Shown here piece by piece: positions 44,593 through 53,990 of a stretch of 64,000 nucleotides of DNA. Both the position numbers and the translations under genes were made by a program. The DNA comes from Afifella pfennigii DSM 17143. Lineage in GTDB: Bacteria > Pseudomonadota > Alphaproteobacteria > Rhizobiales > Afifellaceae. Each line of letters begins with the position of its first letter. Within the stretch, counting starts at the first letter, position 1. The notes below the pieces were generated by a model. That model was not told the DNA's origin, ran no database searches, and saw only the letters and a program-made list of their open reading frames with translations. The stretch is taken from assembly GCF_000688515.1 (NCBI RefSeq), contig NZ_JHZK01000009.1:39167-103166 (forward strand). Direction: 5' to 3'.

Positions 44593-46445
44593 ACGCGCAG
44601 CCACTGTTCGAGGATGATCAGGTTCCAAAGACGGTGCCTGGAGGGACCGTCGGCGTCGACAGCGGTACCGGCCCGCACCGCATCTTCCAAGGCGGCGCGA
44701 TGACACCATGCGGAAAGCGCGCTGGAAGGCGACAGCAGGCACTCTCGCGCCCAGCCCGCAAGCGGGCCTGACAACCAGCCGTAGACGGGTACCGGAAAGC
44801 CCTGCTTTGGCCGCTCGATGATCTCGGCCGGCAACAGGCTTGCCGCGAAACGGCGCAGCACGTGCTTGGTCTCAAGATCGCCTTGGGGACCGCGCCCGAC
44901 CTTTGCCGCGGCGGGCGCGCGCGCCGCCCATTCGACAAGCCGATAGTCAAGAAAGGGCGTCCGCAGTTCGAGCGAGTGGCCCATCGACATGCGATCGGCC
45001 TTCATCAGGAGATCCTCCACCAGCCAATCCTGGCAGTAGAGATAAAGCATCTGATCAAGCGCCGGCCGGCATCCGCCGCGTTGCAGATGTGCCCTGAGGA
45101 CATCCAGGCTGTCTCGCGCTTCGATGGGTCGCGAAAGCAGGTCGCCTTTCTCGCGCGAGCTGAGATAGTTGGTCATATGGCCGGGCACCGCATCGTGCCT
45201 CACGTCGCCACCGGCCATCCCCCTCGTGGCGAGCCCGAGACGCTCGTATAGCCGCTGGAGGGGTCCTGCCGTCGGCGCCGGAAACATTTCCTCGCGGCGC
45301 ATCAGCCAGCGGTCGAAATCGTAGCCGGCCAGGATCTCGTCGGCGCCCTCCCCCGACAGAGCGACGGTGACGCTGCGGCGCGCCAGTTCCGACACGTAGT
45401 AAAGGGGGACCGAAGCGAGATCCGCCAGGGGCTCGTCGGTCAAATGAACGAAGTGCGGCAGGAAATCGAGGAACTGGCGCTCGCCAATCTCCACTTCGGC
45501 ATGGTCGGTTCCGAGATGGTCGGCGACGCGGCGAGCATGGACGCGCTCGTCCGTCTCCGGACTATCGCAGAAGGAAACCGAGAAGGTCTTGAGATTGTGG
45601 CCGTGGCTGCGGACGGCGACGGCGGCAACGGCGCTGCTGTCCAGCCCGCCGCTCAACATGATACCGACCGGCACGTCGGCGATCATGCGACGCTCCACGG
45701 CGTCGGTAAAAAGATCGCCGAACTCCTTCACCAGCTCCGCTTGCTCGCGCGCGCGCGCATTGGGTGGCGGGATGTCCCACCATCGTTCGATGCATGGCTC
45801 CATGCCGGGCTTGATGACGAGGCGGTGGCCCGCAGGAAGCTTGAAGATGTTCTTCCACATCGTGCCGGGTCCCGGCACGTAGCGGAAAGTCAGATAGTCC
45901 CAAATCGCCCCAGGTTCGATGTCGCGGCGGGTACCGGCCAGCGCCAGGATCGCTTTGATCTCCGAGCCGAATGCGAAGATCTGCCCATCCCAATAGTAGT
46001 AGAGCGGTTTGACGCCCAGGCGGTCGCGAACCAGGTGCAAGGCACGTTCACGCCGGTCCCAGATCGCGACGGCGAACATGCCGTTGAGCTCATGGAATCC
46101 ATCAAGACCATGCGCCACGTATTGGCGAAGGATGGTCTCCGTATCGGATACCGTTCGGAACCGGGCGCCGCGCTCCAGCTCAAGCTTCCGCCGAATATCG
46201 CGGTAGTTGAAAATCTCACCGTTGAAGACGATCTGAACGGCGCCGTCCTCGCTCGCCATCGGCTGGTGCCCGCCCGCGATGTCGATGACGCTGAGCCGCT
46301 GCATGCCCAGCGCTACGTCGGTATCGATATAGGTTCCGCGATCGTCCGGCCCGCGATAAACGATCGTGTCGCACATCGCCGCAAGCATCGCACGGCGCGC
46401 GTCTTCCGATTCCGCGACGCCTAGGAACCCCGCAATACCGCACAT
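44577..46445 (-). CDS. asnB: AsnB-type glutamine amidotransferase, second copy
   Basis: 622 aa. Cys2 opens the glutaminase domain (MCGIAGFLG); the synthetase PP-loop is SGGLDSS and LSGEGADEILAGYDF follows. Compared with the copy at 33.7 kb the PP-loop has Leu for Val and the linker differs, so it is not a recent duplicate. It lies between a polysaccharide deacetylase gene and a GT4 gene in the 14-gene operon, so I infer a uronic acid as the amide acceptor. Confidence 0.9.
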   Translation of the reverse strand: MCGIAGFLGVAESEDARRAMLAAMCDTIVYRGPDDRGTYIDTDVALGMQRLSVIDIAGGHQPMASEDGAVQIVFNGEIFNYRDIRRKLELERGARFRTVSDTETILRQYVAHGLDGFHELNGMFAVAIWDRRERALHLVRDRLGVKPLYYYWDGQIFAFGSEIKAILALAGTRRDIEPGAIWDYLTFRYVPGPGTMWKNIFKLPAGHRLVIKPGMEPCIERWWDIPPPNARAREQAELVKEFGDLFTDAVERRMIADVPVGIMLSGGLDSSAVAAVAVRSHGHNLKTFSVSFCDSPETDERVHARRVADHLGTDHAEVEIGERQFLDFLPHFVHLTDEPLADLASVPLYYVSELARRSVTVALSGEGADEILAGYDFDRWLMRREEMFPAPTAGPLQRLYERLGLATRGMAGGDVRHDAVPGHMTNYLSSREKGDLLSRPIEARDSLDVLRAHLQRGGCRPALDQMLYLYCQDWLVEDLLMKADRMSMGHSLELRTPFLDYRLVEWAARAPAAAKVGRGPQGDLETKHVLRRFAASLLPAEIIERPKQGFPVPVYGWLSGPLAGWARECLLSPSSALSAWCHRAALEDAVRAGTAVDADGPSRHRLWNLIILEQWLRVWTSA

Positions 46446-46469
46446 CGTCCTAGCGCGCCGATTGTGCCA

Positions 46470-47402
46470 TCAGAGCGCGCGGAAGCGCCGGACCGCCTCG
46501 CGCCCCTGCAGGGACGGCAGGTTCCGTTTCGCGACGAGGTCGATCGCCTTCTCGAACGCCGCCTGGCCGGCGACATGCGAGGGGTCGCAGTAATAGGTCA
46601 GAATTCCGGGCATTTCCTCGGCGAGCATACGCTCCACCGTCTCGCTGAACAGCTCCCAATATATCTCGCCGAGCGCGTAGTTCGTCCGGTCCGTCAGATA
46701 GGTCCAGGAATCGAGAATGGTCGGCGGGTAGCGATACGACCCCATGGTCGGGAGCTCGACGAATTCGTCCATATCGACCACGGGACCGCGGGAAAGCGCC
46801 ATTGCGGGTATCGTCGTCGAGGCGTAGCGATAGCCGAGCGGCTTCAACTGCCCATAGAGGAATTGCAGCTGCTCGGGTGCCTGAAAGCAGCCGAAATGCG
46901 GCGCGCGAAAGCCCTCCGGCACGACGCCGGTCGCCGCGATCACCGCCTCGTGGCCCGCAGCGATATCTCCAGCCACCTCATCGCGTTCCATGTCGGCATA
47001 GAACGTCGCGCTCTGGTAACGCCCGTCGCGCCACTCCGCATGCGGCCGGTAGCCATGATTGAGGAACTCGGCTCCGGATTCGGCAAGACGCCGCCAGGTG
47101 GCCGCCCCGTTCTCCAGCTGTACGCCGGGAACCGCATAGCCGGACCGAATCCCGCGTCGTCGCAAATCGGTCTCAAGCGCCTCGGCGGCGGCGATATCCT
47201 CGTCGGTATCGCAATCGAAGGTCAGAAGCAGGTAGAGCCGATCGACGCCCGCGGCCCGGCAAAGCTCGGCGTAGCCCCGCATCTGGGCAACGTTCTCCGC
47301 CTCAGGCTCAGCATTCTGCCGACCGGCCGGCACCCCGCTGTCTTCGGGGGACGGGCGGAATCCGAAACGTTGCAGGAGGGCGGCGATCATCGTGCGTCCC
47401 AT
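46470..47402 (-). CDS. NodB-type polysaccharide deacetylase
   Basis: Protein of 310 aa from ATG 47402. LLLTFDCDTDED holds the first NodB motif (two Asp), and NHGYRPHAEW resembles the H-X-X-X-H zinc motif; GFRAPHFG is motif 3. No signal peptide is visible, so it acts in the cytosol on an intermediate such as a nucleotide- or lipid-linked N-acetyl sugar. This fits the presence of a UDP-GlcNAc 2-epimerase in the locus. The stop is 24 bases before asnB, and the start is 8 bases after the methyltransferase stop. Confidence 0.8.
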   Translation of the reverse strand: MGRTMIAALLQRFGFRPSPEDSGVPAGRQNAEPEAENVAQMRGYAELCRAAGVDRLYLLLTFDCDTDEDIAAAEALETDLRRRGIRSGYAVPGVQLENGAATWRRLAESGAEFLNHGYRPHAEWRDGRYQSATFYADMERDEVAGDIAAGHEAVIAATGVVPEGFRAPHFGCFQAPEQLQFLYGQLKPLGYRYASTTIPAMALSRGPVVDMDEFVELPTMGSYRYPPTILDSWTYLTDRTNYALGEIYWELFSETVERMLAEEMPGILTYYCDPSHVAGQAAFEKAIDLVAKRNLPSLQGREAVRRFRAL

Positions 47403-47409
47403 GCTCTGC

Positions 47410-48300
47410 TCAGGTAGACCGCTTGCCGGTGATCCACAAGCTCCAGCCCCAGCGACGTGCCAAAGCCTTGATTCTCGGCAACGGCAGGCGTTTTGTTCCA
47501 AGTTCAGGGCCCCAGATGTTGAGTACATTCGGCACGTCGGTACCCAGAACCCGAATGTCCACCCCCTGATATTGCTGGAAGAGCTCCTCACGAATCTCGC
47601 GCTTCGTCACCGGCCAGGTATGCGGATTGCCTTCGCGACGATCCCCGTCCGCGTAGCGGCTGGCCAGTTCGACTTCCTTCAGCCATCGACGCTCCATGTT
47701 GACGAACCCTTCCTGCCAGCCGACCAGAAAGCGGTAGAGAAGAGACTCCCGATTATAGAGCATGACGCCGACGCCGCCCCCGGGCTTGAGCACCCGCCGC
47801 AATTCCTCGATGGCCGCCTTCGTACCCGGCGTGTGGTGCAACACGCCCCAGGAATAGACGAAGTCGAAGCTTTCGCTTTCGAACGGCAGGGTCTCGCCGT
47901 CAGCCTCTCGAATGTCGCCCGATAGACCGAAGATACTGAAGCGATTGCGCGTCTGAGCCACCGCCACCGGGTTGATGTCGACGGCTGCGACCTCTGCCCC
48001 CTGACGCGCCCAGTTCATCGCCATACAGCCCATGCCGCATCCGACTTCAAGGACGCGCGCGCCACGGTAGCGCGGATAGTCGAAGAGTCGCGAAAATGGG
48101 CCTTCCGGCCCGTGAAGCGGCATATTCCAGCGATAGAACGTAGCGTCGGCGTTCTCGAAGAACTCCCGCGATCCGAGCTCCACCGCTTCGACGCCGCCCT
48201 GGCCAGCATATTCGGTGTTGCCGTGCTCCTCCCCGTAGGTCATCGGGAAGTCGGCCCACCAGCGACGAATGGCGGTTTTCACGTCGGCATTATCGACCAT
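47410..48300 (-). CDS. Class I SAM-dependent methyltransferase
   Basis: Methyltransferase of 296 aa from ATG 48300. SAM site LEVGCGMGCMAMNWA (about 85-100), AVDINPVAVAQ, then YSWGVLHHTPGTKAA. The motif around YSWGVLHHT matches the methyltransferase at 25.3-26.1 kb, indicating a common subfamily. It starts 11 nt inside the hypothetical gene upstream and is followed within 8 nt by the deacetylase. The acceptor is presumably a sugar or uronate of the same glycan. Confidence 0.84.
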   Translation of the reverse strand: MVDNADVKTAIRRWWADFPMTYGEEHGNTEYAGQGGVEAVELGSREFFENADATFYRWNMPLHGPEGPFSRLFDYPRYRGARVLEVGCGMGCMAMNWARQGAEVAAVDINPVAVAQTRNRFSIFGLSGDIREADGETLPFESESFDFVYSWGVLHHTPGTKAAIEELRRVLKPGGGVGVMLYNRESLLYRFLVGWQEGFVNMERRWLKEVELASRYADGDRREGNPHTWPVTKREIREELFQQYQGVDIRVLGTDVPNVLNIWGPELGTKRLPLPRIKALARRWGWSLWITGKRST

Positions 48301-48976
48301 GACGAGACCTCCGCGCATCGAGGGCGGCCAGCAAGGCCGACAGCGGCTGAACGGTGAGCGCGAGCGCTTTCTCAACGATGCGCGTATGCGCCAGAAAGCG
48401 AGATAGTCGCAGGCGCCGCGCTAAGCGTCGGTCGAACCGAAAGGCTCGCCGGCGGCCGTTCAGAACGAATAGGCCGGGCGCCCGTTCCAGGGCCACCCTA
48501 TCCACGGCTTCGCAGCCCAAGCCCAGCGCATCCGCCCAGACGAGGACGACGTTGGCGAAATCGCCAGCCTGACCGAGTAAGCCCTCGCGCCAGGCGGCGG
48601 GATCAAGAGGATCGACCCGTTCGATCGATGCGAAGAGATCAGCGACTTCTGATGGTAGGCTCTCGGCGTCCTGAAGGGCGCTGTCGAGAACCAGGGCCGG
48701 TTTGTCCGAAGCGGCGATGATATCCGTTGCGCTTACCACCATCGCCATCTGATAGGCGAAGGCGCGCGGATTGGCATAATGGTCGCGATGAACGATGCGA
48801 TGACCGCGCGCAGCGGGCGTTTCCAGCCGCGCGGCGAAGCTTCTCGGCGCACCCGTGCCGTCCCGATCGCGGCCGTGATAGGCAAGGACGACGAACAACG
48901 TCCGCCCGGCTTTCGGCGGGGGCGTCCAGGCGAGCGTCAGCGGCAGGCCCGCAGGTACGGCGGTTGGCGAATTCAT
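48290..48976 (-). CDS. Hypothetical protein in the glycan operon
   Basis: 228 aa from the ATG at 48976, which overlaps the preceding methyltransferase stop by 4 nt (ATGA); the stop overlaps the next start by 11 nt. I do not recognise a family. The N-terminal part contains TLFVVLAYHGRDRDG and a possible strand-helix order; no signal peptide or membrane segment. The coupling on both sides makes it a genuine gene of the operon. A longer open frame to 49543 overlaps the real methyltransferase and is not coding. Confidence 0.6.
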   Translation of the reverse strand: MNSPTAVPAGLPLTLAWTPPPKAGRTLFVVLAYHGRDRDGTGAPRSFAARLETPAARGHRIVHRDHYANPRAFAYQMAMVVSATDIIAASDKPALVLDSALQDAESLPSEVADLFASIERVDPLDPAAWREGLLGQAGDFANVVLVWADALGLGCEAVDRVALERAPGLFVLNGRRRAFRFDRRLARRLRLSRFLAHTRIVEKALALTVQPLSALLAALDARRSRHGR

Positions 48977-49884
48977 GCCGACACGCCCTCCTTCGTGGCC
49001 AGCAAATAGAGCGACGATGCCTGTCGCGGCAGCAACGCCCGGCCGGCTAGCGAGAATAGATCGTCCACCATCTTGTATTTGCGGATGCGGCCGTCGAGCG
49101 CCCAGTCCGGCGGTCCCCAGCCCAGATGATGGGTATCCAGCACCTTGAAGCCGGCCTTGATCATCTTCAGCCCGATCGTTTGGCCGGTGTAGAAGTGACA
49201 ATGGTCGGTGCTCATGATCGCCGCCGCATCGCGCCGATAGGCCCACTGCCACCACCAGGCACCTTCGTTCGGCGTGCCGAGAACCAGCAATCCTCCGGGT
49301 CTGAGGATACGCCTGATGGCGCGCAGCGCCGCGATATCGTCGGGGATGTGCTCGATGACATGGTTGAAAAAGATCACGTCGAAGGCCGAATCCTCTGCCG
49401 GGTAGTCGAGGATATCGGCGACAAACAAGGTCGCATCGGCATTGAGCGCCTTGGCCCGTGCAAGCCGCACGGCGTTGTAGTCGCTCCCATAGACGTGCTC
49501 GCCGTAGCGGGCAAGCCAGAGAAGATGATTGCCGTCGCCGCAACCGAGATCGAGAAGACGCGCCGCCTTGCGGCCGGCGCCGAGATGGCGCGCAAGCGCG
49601 CTCTCCACATAGAGCCGCCGCTTCTTCAGGTGATGACGCCAGGGGCTCGCCTCTTCGGGCGGTTGCACGGCCTCGTACCAGAGCGGATTGACCCGCCGCG
49701 CCTCCTCAAGTTCGGCCGAGAGCTCTTGCCAGTTTCGAACCAGCACCGGCACGCCGGCAACCGCGCCATACACCTCCCCGCATGCGCCGCAGGCGACACG
49801 CTCCTGCCCGGAAACTTGCAGCGCACTGGCGCCGCATGCCGGACAGACGAGCCCGGCATAGGCCGCCTCGCTCGTCACACTCAT
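48973..49884 (-). CDS. Zinc-ribbon methyltransferase
   Basis: 303 aa from the ATG at 49884. Residues about 13-36 contain two Cys-X2-Cys pairs (CPAC and CGAC), then a linker and the SAM site LLDLGCGDGNHLLWLARYG with YGSDYNAVRLA. Post-II FFNHVIEHIPDD. It is the second zinc-ribbon methyltransferase of the locus. Both neighbours overlap it by 4 nt. Acceptor unknown. Confidence 0.85.
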   Translation of the reverse strand: MSVTSEAAYAGLVCPACGASALQVSGQERVACGACGEVYGAVAGVPVLVRNWQELSAELEEARRVNPLWYEAVQPPEEASPWRHHLKKRRLYVESALARHLGAGRKAARLLDLGCGDGNHLLWLARYGEHVYGSDYNAVRLARAKALNADATLFVADILDYPAEDSAFDVIFFNHVIEHIPDDIAALRAIRRILRPGGLLVLGTPNEGAWWWQWAYRRDAAAIMSTDHCHFYTGQTIGLKMIKAGFKVLDTHHLGWGPPDWALDGRIRKYKMVDDLFSLAGRALLPRQASSLYLLATKEGVSA

Positions 49885-51083
49885 CGGCCGCCGCGCATGA
49901 AGCGCTCGTAGATTTCGACGACCTTCTTCTCCGTCACGGCCGGCGCCCAATTGGCCTGCGCATGTCGGTAGGCTCGGCGGCCGAGATCCTCGCGCGCGGC
50001 GTCGTCTCGCATCAGCCAGGAGATGGCATGGCTGTAAGATTCGACCGAGTTCTCCACCAGATGGACGAAGTCGCCATCCTCGAATTCAGGGACGGGCGGA
50101 CCCAGACGCCTGTTGATGACGAGAGGCAATCCGGTCAGCAGAGCCTCCAGCACGGATTTGTTCAGCTCCCAGTATTCGGTATGGACAACGAACGCATCGA
50201 AAGACGGTAGGATCTCGCAAAGCTCGTCATTGTCGACGGCGGGCCGGAAGATCACGCGGTCCGTCACACCAAGTTCCGCACTCAGCGCCTCCAGCGCTGG
50301 CCGCTGCGGGCCGTCTCCGACGATGGTCAGTTCGGCCTCGGGCAGCTCCGCGACGGCGCGAATGATGTTGTCGGGGTTCTTCTCCGGCACCAGACGGCCG
50401 ACGCAGACCATGCGGAACCGCTCGCCTCGGCTGTAATCGGACTTCTCGCGCAGGTTCGGACCGTTGAGGATGTTATAGCACACCTCGAAGCGCTCCACGC
50501 CGTGCCGCTGCACATACGGCACGATGGGCTTGTAGACCGGCATGACGAGATCGGCGGAGCGCAGCCCCGCATGCTCGATATACTCAAAGAACGCGTTGTG
50601 ACGTTCCTGCTCGGGCGTGAAGGGCGGCCGGACGTGGCGCCGGACCGGATTGACGTCCGGGTTGATGTGCAGCGACATCACATAGGGAATGCCAAGCTTG
50701 CGCTTGATGCGGCTCGCCAGATAGCCGTTCCAGTCAGCGCCATGCAGACGGATGAGATGCGGGTCGATCCGTCTGGCGGTCTCCACGCCCGGCGCCGCCC
50801 AGTCGCGCAGCGGCTTCTTCCACCAGCTTTGCCAGTTTTGCGCGATCAAGCCCGGATCTTCCGGATGGGTGTGCCAGTGCAGCTCGGCCCGACCGACAGT
50901 CCGCTGGAGCGCTTGCAGATCGGGCGAGTCCTGACTCGTGGACAGGATATGCACGACGTCGAAGAGCTCCCCGGGATTGTAATAGTTGGGCTGGTATTCG
51001 CCCTTGGTCAGGATATCCGTCACGCGGTCGGGGATGATGACCAGCAGGCGGCGGGCCGCGTTGGACGACGACATGGAGGCCAT
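49881..51083 (-). CDS. Family 4 glycosyltransferase
   Basis: GT-B glycosyltransferase of 400 aa. The C-terminal domain has VCVGRLVPEKNPDNIIRA, IVGDGPQRPALEAL and HTEYWELNKSVLEALLTGLP, where E and the following E line up with the EX7E pair. The first domain starts RLLVIIPDRVTDIL. It is cytosolic and overlaps the zinc-ribbon methyltransferase by 4 nt; an 18-nt gap separates it from the methyltransferase upstream. Confidence 0.9.
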   Translation of the reverse strand: MASMSSSNAARRLLVIIPDRVTDILTKGEYQPNYYNPGELFDVVHILSTSQDSPDLQALQRTVGRAELHWHTHPEDPGLIAQNWQSWWKKPLRDWAAPGVETARRIDPHLIRLHGADWNGYLASRIKRKLGIPYVMSLHINPDVNPVRRHVRPPFTPEQERHNAFFEYIEHAGLRSADLVMPVYKPIVPYVQRHGVERFEVCYNILNGPNLREKSDYSRGERFRMVCVGRLVPEKNPDNIIRAVAELPEAELTIVGDGPQRPALEALSAELGVTDRVIFRPAVDNDELCEILPSFDAFVVHTEYWELNKSVLEALLTGLPLVINRRLGPPVPEFEDGDFVHLVENSVESYSHAISWLMRDDAAREDLGRRAYRHAQANWAPAVTEKKVVEIYERFMRGGR

Positions 51084-51101
51084 ATTGCTCGCAAAACTCC
51101 G

Positions 51102-51965
51102 TTAGGGCTGGCGCCGCTTGCGACCGGCGACTTCAACCGCGAAACGGGCAGGATTGTAGAAATCGAGAAGGGACCGGGGGCGGCGGACGAGCCCGCCGAA
51201 AAGCACGCCGAGCCCCGACATGGGTTGCAGGTTGAGCCGGTCATAAAGATCGAAGCCGAGCCTGCGCAGCGTTGCCATGACGCCCCAATTCGAGCGGTAG
51301 AAGATCGAGGTCTCGAAAAACTGCGGGTTTTTTCCGTGAGCTCTCAGCCGTGCCGCCGCCGCTCGTCGGCTCAGGAACGGATGCCAGGGAACCTGATAAT
51401 GCGCCTCGTTGCGCCATGCCGCATAGTTCGGACACAGGACGTAGATCGAACCGCCCGGCTTCAAGAGCTCAGCGGCTCGGGCAAGCACGGCGCGATAATC
51501 GTCGATGTGCTCGATGACGTTCCACAATGTCACGGCATCGAAGCTTTCCGGCTCCAGCTCGGATGCGAACACCCCGCCCTCCAGAAAGACGCGCTCGGCA
51601 TCGTCCTGCGGGCGCAGTCGCCCCAGCCGGCGCCGCGCGAAATCGACCTCATAGGCGGCGACCTCCGTGCCAATGGCGTCGTAGCCTGCGTTGCGCGCCG
51701 CCACGACGAAGCTGCCGAAGCCGTTGCCGACATCGAGGATGCGCGCTGGCGCCGCAATCGCCGCGCCCACCACCTGGACCGCATAATCGGCGAAAGCCAT
51801 GCCGGCATGGCTCTCGATATGGAAGGCTATCGAGGCATCGTCGAAGACCCCGGCATACTCCTGGCGCAGATGCCTCTCAAGCTCGGCGCTTTCCCGAGCC
51901 GTCAGAATCTCCGCGCAGCGCTCGACATGGCGCGGCTCTCTGCCCGTGTTCTCCACCGAAACCAT
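51102..51965 (-). CDS. Class I SAM-dependent methyltransferase
   Basis: 287 aa from the ATG at 51965; the frame is open to 52064 with a weaker ATG upstream. Core motifs: ARILDVGNGFGSFVVAARN (glycine-rich SAM loop with an unusual Asn between the two conserved glycines), AVTLWNVIEHIDDY and LKPGGSIYVLCPNYAAW. Placed between the FemAB-methyltransferase fusion (189-nt gap) and a GT4. The acceptor is not known. Confidence 0.83.
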   Translation of the reverse strand: MVSVENTGREPRHVERCAEILTARESAELERHLRQEYAGVFDDASIAFHIESHAGMAFADYAVQVVGAAIAAPARILDVGNGFGSFVVAARNAGYDAIGTEVAAYEVDFARRRLGRLRPQDDAERVFLEGGVFASELEPESFDAVTLWNVIEHIDDYRAVLARAAELLKPGGSIYVLCPNYAAWRNEAHYQVPWHPFLSRRAAAARLRAHGKNPQFFETSIFYRSNWGVMATLRRLGFDLYDRLNLQPMSGLGVLFGGLVRRPRSLLDFYNPARFAVEVAGRKRRQP

Positions 51966-52154
51966 TGCGTCTGCCTTGTGCGAACCGCGTGCTACTGTCA
52001 GACCGGCTTCCGAAACACGCATCCAATGACATCGGCGAAGCTTGGCAGGAGAGCACCCGGGCAAATGGCGCGTTCGTGTTGATCGGTCATAGCGTCAAAG
52101 AATTCCCCATGCGCTTCCAGACCGCTGTAGCGCTGATGCACAGAATTCATGGGG

Positions 52155-53990
52155 CTAGCTCCTTCGCTCCACGACGATGAGATGACGAAAGGCGAATCGG
52201 CGCAGAAGCGGCAGACTGCTGATCCGTTCATCGAGCATCCGGCCGAAGACCCGGCGCTTCAAGATTTCGCGCCAGACAGGATGCAGCAAGGGACGCAGCC
52301 AATTCGGCCTGCCCGCCCATAGCGGCAGCAACTGAAAGCACCGATGCTCTTTCACCGCAAGCCCGGCATCGCCGATTGCGGCCCCGATCTCCTTCAGCGA
52401 CAGCGGATAGGTCTCTGGCCAGTCGGTGTAGAACTGCAGGCAATAGGCATTGAGCGAACGCCGATTGCCGAAGTCGAGGATGGCCCGGCCGCCAGGCTTC
52501 AAAACGCGGCCAACCTCCGCCACCACCGTCTCGGCCTGCGGGATCGCATAGAGCGAGGAGAAGCAATAGAGGCAATCCACCGAGGCATCGCCGAGCGGCA
52601 AGGCGCGCGCATCCGCGCCCGCGAAGGCGACGTTGCCGCGTCCACGCTCCTCAGCCAGCGCCCGGCCGGCCTGCAGATACCGCTCGCTGAAGTCCAGCCC
52701 GATCGCCTGGTCGACGGAGGTCGACAGATCGACCAGATGCGCGCCTGCCGCGCAGCACAGATCGACGAGCGCGCCGCCGCGATAGTTGCGCGCAACAAGC
52801 GAGAACCGGTCGTGCAGCAGCCGGTCGACATATTCGCTCGCTGCGGCATCGAAGGCACGGCATATTTTCTCGGTCGCATAAAGCGACCCCGCCGCATACG
52901 CGGCACGTGATGGCATGCCGCCGCCCTGATTGGCACCTCCTTGGTTGCTCGCAGTGATCGGCAATGCTCCATTTAGATCAGTTTTTGCGGCCGCGGAACG
53001 GAGAGCCTTCCGAGCCTTGAAACTGCGATGCAACTCTCCGCCGAACTTGGATTTGAAAACCGTAAGTCCCCGCTGCTTCCCGTCCTGGACCCACGGAAAG
53101 ACGTCACCAACTTCGTACCACCTGCAACCGCTTTCCAAAGCGCCAGTAATCGCTCTCCACATCAGAAGATAGTTGATGCCACTATCTAGATGGCCATTGA
53201 AGGAACAGCCGGTGTGGTAGAGGCGACCATTCGCGATGGTCGCATCATTGTGGAAGGCAATAGGCTCGCCGGAGGGCGAGAAGCCTACTAGAAGAACTGC
53301 GTATCCTTCCGGAGCTATGTGGTTGGCGATCCCGTCGAAATAGGCTTTCGGATGAGGACTGACGCCCGTCCGATGATAGGTTTCACGATGGGCCTCGAAG
53401 TAACGATCGGCATAGGCACCCCAATCGCAGCGCTCGACGGTGTAGCCGGCCGTCTCCGCCTTGCGGACCATCTGGCGAGCATTTGCCGACAGGCCCGACC
53501 ACAACGCCTCCTGGCCCACGGAAAGATCGATCATGCGCGTAACGGTCGACAGGTCCTCGAACCCGGCCTCGATGAACGGGTTGACCTGCCATGGAACGTC
53601 CTGCGACGTCTCCGTCAGCGGCGACAGACCGACCTCAAGCACGTTGGCGCCGGCATCGGCTCCGACCTTTTCCGCATGGCGCAAGGCACGCGACCACAGC
53701 CGTTTCCGGTGGCTGGCTTCCACGCTGACGGCGATGATCGGCCCGGCCCACCCCCAGCCGCTTGAACCTGCGCGTCCCGATGCGCGCTGAATCTGCAATG
53801 GCATGACGGCGACAAGCCGACCGTTCTCGAGCGTCGCGAAGCTGAGATCCTCCAGGCCCCAGGGCTCGACCGCGAGAATGAGATCCTGCCAGCCCGACAG
53901 CGCGAACACCCATCCGTCGGGCGACGCGTTCACAAGCGCATCCCAATCCTGCGCAGGGATTTGTGCGCGCGGCAGAAACTCGATGCCCAT
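52155..53990 (-). CDS. FemAB-like acyltransferase fused to a methyltransferase
   Basis: Protein of 611 aa from ATG 53990, whose first base is the last base of the upstream wzt stop (TGATG). Residues 1-340 resemble the FemAB/Acetyltransf_6 (GNAT) group: LSANARQMVRKAETAG, VLLVGFSPSGEPIAFHND and CRWYEVGDVFPWVQDGKQRG. Residues about 390-600 hold a class I methyltransferase with LVDLCCAAGAHLVDL as SAM site, GLDFSERYL and LKPGGRAILDFG. FemAB-type domains attach amino-acid or acyl groups. A low-complexity Asn/Gly-rich linker separates the halves. I know of no described fusion of this kind; it may be two steps of one glycan decoration. Confidence 0.78.
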   Translation of the reverse strand: MGIEFLPRAQIPAQDWDALVNASPDGWVFALSGWQDLILAVEPWGLEDLSFATLENGRLVAVMPLQIQRASGRAGSSGWGWAGPIIAVSVEASHRKRLWSRALRHAEKVGADAGANVLEVGLSPLTETSQDVPWQVNPFIEAGFEDLSTVTRMIDLSVGQEALWSGLSANARQMVRKAETAGYTVERCDWGAYADRYFEAHRETYHRTGVSPHPKAYFDGIANHIAPEGYAVLLVGFSPSGEPIAFHNDATIANGRLYHTGCSFNGHLDSGINYLLMWRAITGALESGCRWYEVGDVFPWVQDGKQRGLTVFKSKFGGELHRSFKARKALRSAAAKTDLNGALPITASNQGGANQGGGMPSRAAYAAGSLYATEKICRAFDAAASEYVDRLLHDRFSLVARNYRGGALVDLCCAAGAHLVDLSTSVDQAIGLDFSERYLQAGRALAEERGRGNVAFAGADARALPLGDASVDCLYCFSSLYAIPQAETVVAEVGRVLKPGGRAILDFGNRRSLNAYCLQFYTDWPETYPLSLKEIGAAIGDAGLAVKEHRCFQLLPLWAGRPNWLRPLLHPVWREILKRRVFGRMLDERISSLPLLRRFAFRHLIVVERRS

